Assembly (NCBI GenBank): GCA_029781855.1
Contig: JAKOVX010000012.1
Span: 1-64,000 of the forward strand
Reading direction: 5' to 3'
Origin: Acidobacteriota bacterium
GTDB lineage: Bacteria > Acidobacteriota > Blastocatellia > Pyrinomonadales > Pyrinomonadaceae
DNA: 64,000 bases
The notes under the pieces were generated by a model. It had not been told where the DNA came from. It was given only the letters and a program-made list of their open reading frames with translations, and did no database searches. A program made the translations under genes and the position numbers. Below, one piece after another: positions 55,279 to 62,280 of this stretch. Every line of letters starts with the position of its first letter. Positions within the stretch are counted from its first letter, which is position 1.

Positions 55279-55307
55279 AAAGGCCTCGTCATGCCGACGG
55301 GGCCTTT
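55279..55307. terminator. Bidirectional terminator between convergent genes
   Basis: AAAGGCCTCGTC (55279-55290) pairs with GACGGGGCCTTT (55296-55307), 12 bp with one T-G wobble, loop ATGCC. It serves the SDR gene and the convergent gene ending at 55327. Confidence 0.8.
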
Positions 55308-55326
55308 GTCGATTCCGAAATTTACG

Positions 55327-56793
55327 CTAATGACACGTGATTGGCAAAACTAAAGTCAGGCTTTCCTGAGACGATTGCCCGTCAATTGCGATCACGTTCG
55401 ACTGGATATCAGCATAGCGGCCGACTCGCGTCTTCCTTAGAGCTAACGCTTCTGCGCACTTTTCAAATTGGATCACCCAAATATTTGTTTTCGCCTTTAC
55501 TTCGCCTTTGGCACCGAGCGGAATTTCAAAGCTGAACCAACCGTTCGCATCTGTCTGGACCTGAACCTTTTCATATGTCCTGTCGTCGCGTGGATCGAAT
55601 CTAACCTCTTCGTCGGGAACGGGCTTGCCTCCTTTATAGGTTAGTCGACCGCTGATCTTGATGAACGGTAGGATTTCTTTAACGCGAATTACCAAATCGC
55701 GCACAGATACACCTTCCTTAACAAAAACCGGTTCGGCCATTCCCTTTTCTGCAACCCCCGGATAATAGAATGTCTCAAAGGGATTTGAGGCCGTGATCGT
55801 ACCTCCACTGTTTATCTCGAGCCGGTATTTACCGGGCGGTAATTCGGAGATATTGAATTCGCCTTTGTCATCAGTGCAATTAGAAGGGATCACATACGAG
55901 TCCGACGTCGGTGTTAACCAGTATGCGCTGACGCAAACGCCCTTCATCGGAATTCCGTTCGGCGAAAGTACTTTTCCCTTTATTCCAGTGTCGATCCCGA
56001 GATAAGTATCGATTTCGGTGTGTTTACCCTTAATTATCGAGATGCTGGCCTTGTTACCCATGCCGGGGATGGGTCCGATGCTATCATTCCCTGTGAGTAT
56101 TCGATTGATATCTATTTTCCATCCGGGAGGCAACTGATACGAAACCAAATAGTTGCCCGGCGGTATGCCCCATAATTCAAAGAAGCCGTCCTTGTTAGTT
56201 TGCAGTACTTTCTGATACTTCGAACCGCTGATCGTAACATTAAGTCCCCCGACATCTGGCAGCTGGATATTCTCGCCCCACGCAGCGATAGTTCCCGACA
56301 ATCTGGTCTTCCCGGCGAGGGCTGGCAGGCCGTCCAGGTATATTAGGTCCGGTGTCATTTCTTTCAGCCGACTTGATCTCGAGCAAACGCTGAATGAATA
56401 AACGGGTTCAGGATAGTTGGAAATGAGCTTGGGACCGTTCATGTAGAACAAAAAGCTCGTACCAACGTCAGTACGAGCAAAGCCGCCCGAGCAGTCTCCT
56501 CCGCCTCCGTTAAATATCTTTATCGTTTCCTTCGTTTGGAGTTTTCCCTTATAGACCCTTTCCACGTCCAAGACCCCGGCATATGAACGACGAATAGTCG
56601 CCCCGTCGAAAATTCGTTTAACCTCCACAAATCCGGTCAGTTTCGCGACCAAAACATTCTCATGCGTCTCGACCTCGTCTTGAACGGTCGACCGCGATGC
56701 ACAAGTGCACCCAAGAGCAGTATTTGGCATGAAAAGGAATAGTAGGAGGATCGGGAAACCAAACAGGAGTTTTTGAGTTCTCAAGACGCTCAT
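55327..56793 (-). CDS. Exported NTR/TIMP-like and carboxypeptidase-regulatory repeat protein
   Basis: A 488-residue secreted protein. The signal peptide (about 1-28) ends near TALGCTCAS; the Cys could be lipidated, but it also fits the CxC start of a TIMP/netrin-like domain (about 28-150, with further Cys in GGGGDCSG and SVCSRSS). Several Ig-like carboxypeptidase-regulatory segments follow (about 165-470; LSGTIAAWGENIQLPDVGGLNVTISG, GKVLSPNGIPMKGVCVSA, GEFNISELPPGKYRLEI). Such proteins are probably structural or adhesive. The start is at ATG 56793 with the signal peptide; the longer frame overlaps the ACP-like gene. Confidence 0.82.
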   Translation of the reverse strand: MSVLRTQKLLFGFPILLLFLFMPNTALGCTCASRSTVQDEVETHENVLVAKLTGFVEVKRIFDGATIRRSYAGVLDVERVYKGKLQTKETIKIFNGGGGDCSGGFARTDVGTSFLFYMNGPKLISNYPEPVYSFSVCSRSSRLKEMTPDLIYLDGLPALAGKTRLSGTIAAWGENIQLPDVGGLNVTISGSKYQKVLQTNKDGFFELWGIPPGNYLVSYQLPPGWKIDINRILTGNDSIGPIPGMGNKASISIIKGKHTEIDTYLGIDTGIKGKVLSPNGIPMKGVCVSAYWLTPTSDSYVIPSNCTDDKGEFNISELPPGKYRLEINSGGTITASNPFETFYYPGVAEKGMAEPVFVKEGVSVRDLVIRVKEILPFIKISGRLTYKGGKPVPDEEVRFDPRDDRTYEKVQVQTDANGWFSFEIPLGAKGEVKAKTNIWVIQFEKCAEALALRKTRVGRYADIQSNVIAIDGQSSQESLTLVLPITCH

Positions 56794-56851
56794 GTCTTGG
56801 CATTCTAGCGCAAAAAGAAGAATCGTGATCAGGCGTGCGATTCTGCGATTC

Positions 56852-57142
56852 TCAGCCGGCGCCCATGTCCTGGACGAATCTGGAATCGTCGGAGAAGTCC
56901 TGGCGGCGCACACCAAGTATATTCTCGATCGCTAGCCAAACGGTTACTTCGACGTAGCCGCGCGACCGTTTATTTGCGACGTCGGGGTGGGCAGCGATCC
57001 TATCGATCAGCTTGCGGGGCGTGGTCAAAACCGAAGCGACCTCGTCCGGGATCGCCATCTCGAATTCTTCTTCGAGGTTGATCACCAATTCCTCGACTTC
57101 AAGTCCCATTGTCTGATAATACGGCACAGAGTCGGCCGTCAC
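56852..57142 (-). CDS. Acyl-carrier-protein-like protein lacking the phosphopantetheine serine
   Basis: A 96-residue protein whose core (GLEVEELVINLEEEFEMAIPDE, LTTPRKLIDRI) matches the region after the attachment site in acyl carrier proteins. The usual DSL serine is absent: the equivalent is GLEV. Hence it is probably not loaded with a pantetheine arm. The C-terminal part (YVEVTVWLAIENILG, DDSRFVQDMG) could even be the N-terminal half of a circularly related carrier domain. The start is uncertain: GTG 57142 or ATG 57109; neither has a strong ribosome site. Small gene between the carboxypeptidase-regulatory and cold-shock genes. Confidence 0.65.
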   Translation of the reverse strand: MTADSVPYYQTMGLEVEELVINLEEEFEMAIPDEVASVLTTPRKLIDRIAAHPDVANKRSRGYVEVTVWLAIENILGVRRQDFSDDSRFVQDMGAG

Positions 57143-57166
57143 CCGATCTGCCGCTTCTATGGTTGG

Positions 57167-57499
57167 TTATTCGAGTTTGACCTGGACTGCCACCAGTCTG
57201 CCTTTGTTATTCCGGTGGACGTTGAATGTCACATGGTCGCCCTCCTGAACCACATCAACACAATTGGATCTGTCGAAAAAGATCTCTTCATTCCCATCAT
57301 CCGGGGCGATAAATCCGAATCCCTTCTTTTCAATAAAAGTTTTAACGGTGCCGCCTCGACGAACCTCCTGGACTTCCCCACCGGCTGCCGGGCCAGCCGG
57401 GAACTTGTTCACCGCCGAAGCCCCCACGAACGAGGTCGTCAAAAATAGGGCTGCAACAAACAATAATGCCGCTACGAAAAATCTCGAAATCATCTTCAT
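57167..57499 (-). CDS. Cold-shock-domain protein with an N-terminal signal sequence
   Basis: A 110-residue protein. Residues 1-31 look like a signal peptide or membrane anchor (SRFFVAALLFVAALFLTTS, ending GASA). Residues about 48-110 are a cold-shock domain with RNP1-like KGFGFIAPDD and RNP2-like EEIFFDRS. Cold-shock domains bind single-stranded nucleic acid and are normally cytosolic, so an exported or anchored form is odd. AGGAG lies eight bases before ATG 57499; starting at the second Met (57493) makes little difference. Alternatively the hydrophobic segment tethers the domain to the membrane. Confidence 0.8.
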   Translation of the reverse strand: MKMISRFFVAALLFVAALFLTTSFVGASAVNKFPAGPAAGGEVQEVRRGGTVKTFIEKKGFGFIAPDDGNEEIFFDRSNCVDVVQEGDHVTFNVHRNNKGRLVAVQVKLE

Positions 57500-57590
57500 T
57501 TCAAGTGCTCCTGAAGTTGCCGAATGGTAACACAAAAACGCAGCCAAACGCAGAAAATACATTTAGGCCCGCGTCTATGCTCCGCCAATG

Positions 57591-57739
57591 GCCCACTCCT
57601 CACCGCTCACCGCCCACCGCTCACTTCTCACCGCCCACTGCCGACTGCCAACTGCCCACAGCTCACTTCTCACCGCCCACTGCTCACCGCTAACTGCCCA
57701 CCGCCCACTGCTTACGCTCACTGCTCACTTCTCACTTCC
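57591..57739. repeat. Degenerate heptamer tandem repeat (CYCACYG)
   Basis: About twenty 7-bp units such as CTCACCG, CCCACTG, CTCACTT and CCAACTG in a row. It lies between the cold-shock gene's upstream region and the end of the convergently placed ATPase gene. Confidence 0.85.
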
Positions 57740-57746
57740 CCTCCCC

Positions 57747-59132
57747 TCATATCCACCCTGATTTTCCGATGCGTTTATGGGAGATGGCGACGGCGGTTCG
57801 GTGGGAGCGGATGACGGTGCCGGTGCGGTCTTCGACGCGGTACCAGACTGTTGGATTTCCGGTGCTCATCTCGGCGGACTCGACGAAGATCTCGCGGCCG
57901 GCAGCGTCGAAGCCGCGTTCGAGGTCGTAGATCGACCGCCGCCCGAGTCCCGCCGCGAACGGCACGTTTTCGGGCACGAACTCGCCATATCCCGCCAGCT
58001 GTTTCCGGGGCGACGGCTCAGGTATCTCCGCGTTCACGGGCTTCACATCGATGAAGCCTTCGTCCGCGACTTCGTCCCAGCCTTCCTCGTCCTCGAGCTC
58101 CGGCGGTTCGTCCGGGTATTCGTCGTCTTCGGGCTCGGCACCCTCGACCGATCCCTCGCCGTGAACCGCTTCGTGCATGGCCGGCGTCCAGGCGTCGGCG
58201 AGCCTCGACGCCCGCGATTTTGTTATCCCGAGTTTTCGCCCGATCTCGCGAAACGTCATTCCCTCGTCAAGCAGGTCGACGACCCGAACGATCAGCCGGC
58301 TACGCTCATCGCCCGTTTTCCGCTGAAATCGCTCGTCAAATGCCAGGCCGAGCAGCCCGTTGTCATCACGCACGATATCGCAGCCGACCGGGTTCCGGCT
58401 GTTCCAGACGATCTCCGCTCCCTGCGACCGAAACTGGACCAGCTTCAGGCTCCGTTTGCCTCCACGCCCGATCGCGAACACGCTGTCCGCCACCCCGCAT
58501 AGGACGCGCGAACGTCGGAGGTCGGATTCGCTCAGATCGTGACGCGTCGATTCGGACGAATCCGCCAACACCAGCACCGAAACGCCCGTCGCGTGCGACA
58601 AACGTTTTATCGCACGCATGATCCGCAGGCTGTCGAAAGTGCCGTCATCCGTCCGCATCACGGCCGAAAGGTCGTCGATCACCACCACTTCGAAACCGCC
58701 GACGCGGACCATCTTGCTCACCCACGAGCACAGATCTTCGTCCACGCCGGGACGTCCGCGGTAAAACCTCTCGGCGAATTTGTACGGCTTCGGTTTGGCG
58801 CCGTCCGTCGTGTAACGCCGCTGAAACTGCACGTCGCTTAAGTTCAGATCGACGTACAGCACCCTCCGACGCTGTCGCCGCGGCATTACAAACCCGTCGA
58901 TCGGCCGCCCGCGTGCCAGTGCCTCGGCAAGCTGCACCGCCAGGAGGCTCTTCCCGATGCCCGCCGCCCCGAACATCAACGCCACCTCGCCCGTCTGCCA
59001 AAACCCGTCAAACAACGCCGGCTGCGGCCGCCTGCCCATCGCCTCCAGCATCACGTCGTTCGCCTTTCGCGGCATCTCAAATGCCGCCTCCTCCGTCCCG
59101 TTCGCGCTGTCGATCTGTTCCACGTTCTCCAT
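57747..59132 (-). CDS. RepA-like RecA-family ATPase with C-terminal HTH
   Basis: A 461-residue protein. The AAA_25/RepA-type ATPase core spans about 30-250: Walker A GAAGIGKS (about 56-63), Walker B VVVIDDLSAV (about 152-161) and a polar sensor segment LVLADSSEST. A helix-turn-helix (about 285-320; MTFREIGRKLGITKSRASRLADAW) is followed by an acidic linker (EDDEYPDEPPELEDEEG) and a C-terminal domain of unknown type. RepA-type ATPases are hexameric helicases of plasmids, phages and integrated elements. The start at ATG 59132 is preferred over 59168. Palindromes and phased repeats in the upstream region suggest autoregulation or an origin-like site. Confidence 0.8.
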   Translation of the reverse strand: MENVEQIDSANGTEEAAFEMPRKANDVMLEAMGRRPQPALFDGFWQTGEVALMFGAAGIGKSLLAVQLAEALARGRPIDGFVMPRRQRRRVLYVDLNLSDVQFQRRYTTDGAKPKPYKFAERFYRGRPGVDEDLCSWVSKMVRVGGFEVVVIDDLSAVMRTDDGTFDSLRIMRAIKRLSHATGVSVLVLADSSESTRHDLSESDLRRSRVLCGVADSVFAIGRGGKRSLKLVQFRSQGAEIVWNSRNPVGCDIVRDDNGLLGLAFDERFQRKTGDERSRLIVRVVDLLDEGMTFREIGRKLGITKSRASRLADAWTPAMHEAVHGEGSVEGAEPEDDEYPDEPPELEDEEGWDEVADEGFIDVKPVNAEIPEPSPRKQLAGYGEFVPENVPFAAGLGRRSIYDLERGFDAAGREIFVESAEMSTGNPTVWYRVEDRTGTVIRSHRTAVAISHKRIGKSGWI

Positions 59133-59165
59133 AAAATACCTTGACAATTCCAACGAATGTTCGCA

Positions 59166-59201
59166 CAATTGAATTGTCTGTTATATGATACATCGTATCA
59201 C
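59166..59201 (-). promoter_or_regulatory. Two operator-like palindromes
   Basis: ACAATT-G-AATTGT (59166-59178) and TGATAC-ATC-GTATCA (59187-59201) are perfect dyads. The second overlaps the expected -10 (TACGAT) of a minus-strand promoter whose -35 is TTGACA at 59214-59219. Confidence 0.65.
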
Positions 59202-59305
59202 AGATGCAACACCTGTCAAATAGTTTTTTTAAAAAAGGCGATTTCGAGGTGCTCTTTGACAATAAACGTAATGCTGACAACGGTTTGCATGTCCCACCAG
59301 CCCGC

Positions 59306-59337
59306 GGGACAAGCGTGGGACAAACGCGGGACAGATC
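59306..59337. repeat. Iteron-like 11-bp direct repeats
   Basis: GGGACAAGCGT, GGGACAAACGC and GGGACAGATCG lie in tandem with an exact 11-bp period; a further CCGGGAC occurs at 59342 and an inverted GTCCCAC at 59291. Confidence 0.65.
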
Positions 59338-59440
59338 GAGGCCGGGACTTGTACTGGACCTACGTCGCACAGCGGTTTGCACGAATAGGGCCTCGCTCAT
59401 AGATGAACGAAGCCGTTTTTGTTGGACAAGAATTCGGAGA

Positions 59441-60073
59441 TTACTTACCGGGTTCGAGCGGATCGCCGGTGTGATGCTCGTCGATCTGAAATCGCAGAAA
59501 TTCATAGATCGCGGCGAGTGCGTCGGGGTTCTTCGTCTTTATCCGCACGCGGGCTCCGTTCGGCGTCTCTTCGTAGGAATACGCAATGTCGGCTCTGAGC
59601 TTGTCCATCGTCGGAACGCCGTCCGGGACTTTGCCGTGAACGGCGAACGGGGTCGTAAAAATGCCGTCGGCGAACTGCTTGGCGATCTCGGTCAGGTGCC
59701 GCCGTATCGCGTCGCGATTTACTGAGTCGTTCGGGTCGTTCGCCTCGACCTGTATGGCTCCGCCGTCCGCCATCAGCAGGAAATGATGCGTCGTCGCCGT
59801 TTGCGAGAAACCCATCGCCTTTTCGCCGTTTTTCATGACCATCTGGTCGTGGTTCATATTCGACATGCCCGTACCGGCCTTGGCGGCGTCCTTTTTCATC
59901 ATCGGGCATTCGGACATGCTCATGGCGGAACCGGAATTATCCTTCTTCATCATCGGACAATCCGGCATGTCATTTGATGACTTCGGTTCCGTGTTGCTTT
60001 GGGCGAGGGATCCGGCCGCTGTCAAAAGGACGGCGCCGATCACTATCAATAAATTCGTTATGTTTAGTTTCAT
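59441..60073 (-). CDS. Exported Met/His/Cys-rich protein, probable metal handling
   Basis: A 210-residue exported protein; signal peptide 1-24 (ending GSLAQ). Residues 33-85 carry two CPMMKKD motifs, SAMSMSE and MSNMNHDQMVM, a soft-metal-ligand-rich stretch. The C-terminal part (about 95-200) is a folded domain of unknown family (HHFLLMADGGAIQVEAND, HLTEIAKQFADGIFTTPFAVHGKVPDG). Copper or a similar ion is the most likely partner. The ATG overlaps the stop of the MerR gene by 4 bp, so both come from the MerR-type promoter upstream. The metal identity is inferred. Confidence 0.82.
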   Translation of the reverse strand: MKLNITNLLIVIGAVLLTAAGSLAQSNTEPKSSNDMPDCPMMKKDNSGSAMSMSECPMMKKDAAKAGTGMSNMNHDQMVMKNGEKAMGFSQTATTHHFLLMADGGAIQVEANDPNDSVNRDAIRRHLTEIAKQFADGIFTTPFAVHGKVPDGVPTMDKLRADIAYSYEETPNGARVRIKTKNPDALAAIYEFLRFQIDEHHTGDPLEPGK

Positions 60074-60576
60074 TTCTGTGACTTCCTTTTTCTTGACATT
60101 TGGGACAGAGGTAATTTCGCGCTTCCGTTCTTCGTCGACCTTGTTTCGAGGGACATGCCGTGAAGCAAACCCGCCGGTTCGTCCATGGGCGTTTCGGCAA
60201 GGAGTCTGTCCCACTCGGCAACGAGCCCGGCGAGTTCGTCCTTCATTGCGGTCAACGCCTTTAGCTGTTCCTCGACGTCCAACAACTTGGCACCGGCGAG
60301 TTCCCTTACCTGCCGGCAAGGAGCGCCGCCATTGTCACGTTCTCTCAGGATCGCGGCCAATTGGTCCAGCGTAAAACCGACAGATAATGCTCGCCGCACC
60401 AGCAAAACCCTTTCGAGAGAGCCTTCGGGATAACGACGATAACCGTTGGCCGTCCGGCTCGGGCGTGGAAGCACGCCTTTTCGCTCGTAATGCCGCAGCG
60501 TATCCGTGCTTACACCGACCGCCGAAGCCAATTCTCCCGCCAGCCACGAGGTTCGGATCGCGAAATTATCACTCAT
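60070..60576 (-). CDS. MerR-family metal-type regulator
   Basis: A 168-residue MerR protein. The winged HTH (about 10-75) reads LASAVGVSTDTLRHYERKGVLPRPSRTANGYRRY, then the dimer helix (about 85-125). One cysteine (GGAPCRQV, about 88) matches the Cys79-type position of MerR/ZntR, but the C-terminal Cys pair of CueR or ZntR is missing. So the inducer is unclear. It controls itself and the Met-rich protein from the 20-bp-spacer promoter at 60585-60616. The predicted transcript start falls almost on the ATG at 60576, so translation may be leaderless; a GTG at 60579 would lie at or before the start of the RNA. Confidence 0.88.
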   Translation of the reverse strand: MSDNFAIRTSWLAGELASAVGVSTDTLRHYERKGVLPRPSRTANGYRRYPEGSLERVLLVRRALSVGFTLDQLAAILRERDNGGAPCRQVRELAGAKLLDVEEQLKALTAMKDELAGLVAEWDRLLAETPMDEPAGLLHGMSLETRSTKNGSAKLPLSQMSRKRKSQK

Positions 60577-60584
60577 CACAAAAG

Positions 60585-60616
60585 ATTCTAAACTATGGAA
60601 TCGATTCCAGTGTCAA
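60585..60616 (-). promoter_or_regulatory. MerR-type promoter with 20-bp spacer and central palindrome
   Basis: On the minus strand: TTGACA (60616-60611), 20-bp spacer, TAGAAT (60590-60585). The spacer holds the perfect dyad TGGAATCGATTCCA (60596-60609). The over-long spacer with a dyad is diagnostic of MerR-family control; 20 bp is the ZntR-type spacing. Confidence 0.88.
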
Positions 60617-60725
60617 GCAGAAAATCAGCGTTTGTCAAAATGTTTGGGCATATTTCCGCCTTTCTCTTTGCCGTCACCGGCAAATGCGCGTATCGTTGTC
60701 GGAAAACCGAGTAAAGGAGCGTGAA

Positions 60726-61154
60726 ATGAACCTAGCTGTCAAGATCAGTCTATTGTCCTCAGGGCTTTTCCTATTGGTAGGAATGCTCATCGGGATCGTA
60801 AAACATCAGCGGATGCTGAGCAGTTCCGACCACACGGCTCCGGCATATATCGATATCGCCCATCGTGCGGCGTTCCTTTACAGTTTCGCGATGCTCGTCA
60901 TCGCCAAACTGCTGGAATTCAGCCCGTATTCCGAACGTGTTCAGCTCGGAGCGATGGGCCTGGTGCTCCTTTTCCTGTCGGTCACGATCGTCGGATACTT
61001 TACTCACGGAATGAAGAACAAGACCGACAATCTGTTTCGCGAGCGCAATTTCTCGACCACCTGGTATGTTTACTTGTTGACTGTCGGCGAGATCGGCGGC
61101 CTCTCGGTCATCGTTTGGGGCTTTATATCGTCGCAGTTCCTCGGATCTAAATAG
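60726..61154 (+). CDS. Small membrane protein, unknown
   Basis: A 142-residue protein with four predicted membrane helices (about 5-24, 45-63, 72-93, 115-136). The loop MKNKTDNLFRERNFSTTWY precedes the last helix. AAAGGAG lies before ATG 60726; the long frame upstream of it overlaps the divergent MerR gene and is not coding. No family recognised. It is convergent with the dienelactone hydrolase gene, 9 bp away. Confidence 0.72.
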   Translation: MNLAVKISLLSSGLFLLVGMLIGIVKHQRMLSSSDHTAPAYIDIAHRAAFLYSFAMLVIAKLLEFSPYSERVQLGAMGLVLLFLSVTIVGYFTHGMKNKTDNLFRERNFSTTWYVYLLTVGEIGGLSVIVWGFISSQFLGSK

Positions 61155-61163
61155 CGGGGAGGG

Positions 61164-62051
61164 TTACTTAAGATACTTTTTGAAAAAATCGAGCGTCCGC
61201 TGCCAAGCGAGTTTGGCCGCTTCGGCGTCGTACCGGGGTGTCGTGTCGTTGTGAAAGCCGTGCTGTTTTCCTTCGTACATGAAGATCTCGTACTTCTTCT
61301 TGTTCGCCTTGAGAGCGGCTTCGTACGCGGGAATGCCGGCGTCGATGCCCTTGTCCTCACCGGCATAGTGGAGCATCAGCGGAGCCGAGATCTTCGGAAC
61401 ATCGTCGGCACCCGGCTGACGGCCGTAAAAGGCGACGCCGGCGTCGAGTTCTTTCCCGAGGCGGACGGCGAGCTGGTTGACGATCCCTCCGCCGAAACAG
61501 AATCCGACGGCTCCGAGCTTGCCTTTGCTGTCAGGACGGGCCTTCAACCACTTGGCAGCGGCAACGAAATCCTCGGTCATCTTCTTGCCGTCGACCGTGC
61601 GAAACAGGGCGGCGCCCTTCTCATCGGTGCCGGGATAACCGCCGACCGAGGTCAAACCGTCCGGAGCGTACGCCAGGTAACCGGCCTTTGCGAGGCGGCG
61701 GGCGACGTCCTCGATGTATGGATTGAGGCCGCGATTTTCGTGAATGACGAGCACCGCCGGAAATTTCTTGCCCTTGGCGGGACGAGCGAGGTAGCCCTTG
61801 ATCGAGCCGTTTCCGTCCGGCGATTGCACGGTCTCGTAGCCGACCTTCAGGTCCTTGTCAGCCGGATCGACCGTTTGCGCCCAAGCGTAGTTCGGCGTCA
61901 GGCTCTCGAAGATCGCCGCGACCGTCAAACCGCCGACCGCAAACTTCGCCGCTCCCGTCAGGAACGAACGCCGGTCAATGTCGCCGTGCTGATATTCGTG
62001 AAAAAGGTCCAACAACTCTTGCGGATATTCGTCTGCCGTTTTGCGTTCCAT
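61164..62051 (-). CDS. Tat-exported dienelactone hydrolase family protein
   Basis: A 295-residue alpha/beta hydrolase. An N-terminal cytosolic extension of about 25 residues precedes the twin-arginine motif DRRSFLTGAAKFAVGG (26-41). The DLH domain (about 70-293) has the nucleophile Cys in GAVGFCFGGG (about 169), an Asp in the AGEDKGID segment (about 233) and the His in KQHGFHND (about 268), a C-D-H triad. It is similar to E. coli YghX. It would act in the periplasm on a lactone or ester of unknown identity. The arrangement (extension then Tat motif) is common in this subfamily. Confidence 0.9.
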   Translation of the reverse strand: MERKTADEYPQELLDLFHEYQHGDIDRRSFLTGAAKFAVGGLTVAAIFESLTPNYAWAQTVDPADKDLKVGYETVQSPDGNGSIKGYLARPAKGKKFPAVLVIHENRGLNPYIEDVARRLAKAGYLAYAPDGLTSVGGYPGTDEKGAALFRTVDGKKMTEDFVAAAKWLKARPDSKGKLGAVGFCFGGGIVNQLAVRLGKELDAGVAFYGRQPGADDVPKISAPLMLHYAGEDKGIDAGIPAYEAALKANKKKYEIFMYEGKQHGFHNDTTPRYDAEAAKLAWQRTLDFFKKYLK

Positions 62052-62280
62052 ACTTCCTCCGTTTTTTTAAAAAGCATACGTGACTTGGCTGCAGTGTTCA
62101 ATATGGAACGGGAAAGTTCACCGAAACTTGTCTTGGCGAAAACAAATTTCTACTTCGTCTCGTATGAAACCGGGCCATTCACTTATTTTTCTTCTCGCAT
62201 GTGATATGTTTGGCTTTTCGAGTTCCAGATCCTGGAAGATGGTTGATATTCGCATTCCTAAAATCGAGGTTGATTTCCAA

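Larger units (their letters stand above)
59133..59440. other. Upstream region of the RepA-like gene
   Basis: No gene. It holds two perfect palindromes (59166-59178 and 59187-59201), a candidate minus-strand promoter (TTGACA, complement of 59214-59219), an A/T run near 59225 and phased GGGAC repeats. The 81-codon ORF at 59157-59402 was rejected. Confidence 0.6.

Noticed and set aside
57591..57739. Possible CRISPR array
   Set aside because: Units are 7 bp with no spacers and no cas genes nearby.
57524..57814. ORF through the heptamer tract
   Set aside because: Its composition simply reflects the repeat; it overlaps the ATPase gene end.
59157..59402. 81-codon plus-strand ORF upstream of the RepA-like gene
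   Set aside because: It spans the operator palindromes and phased repeats and shows no protein-like features.
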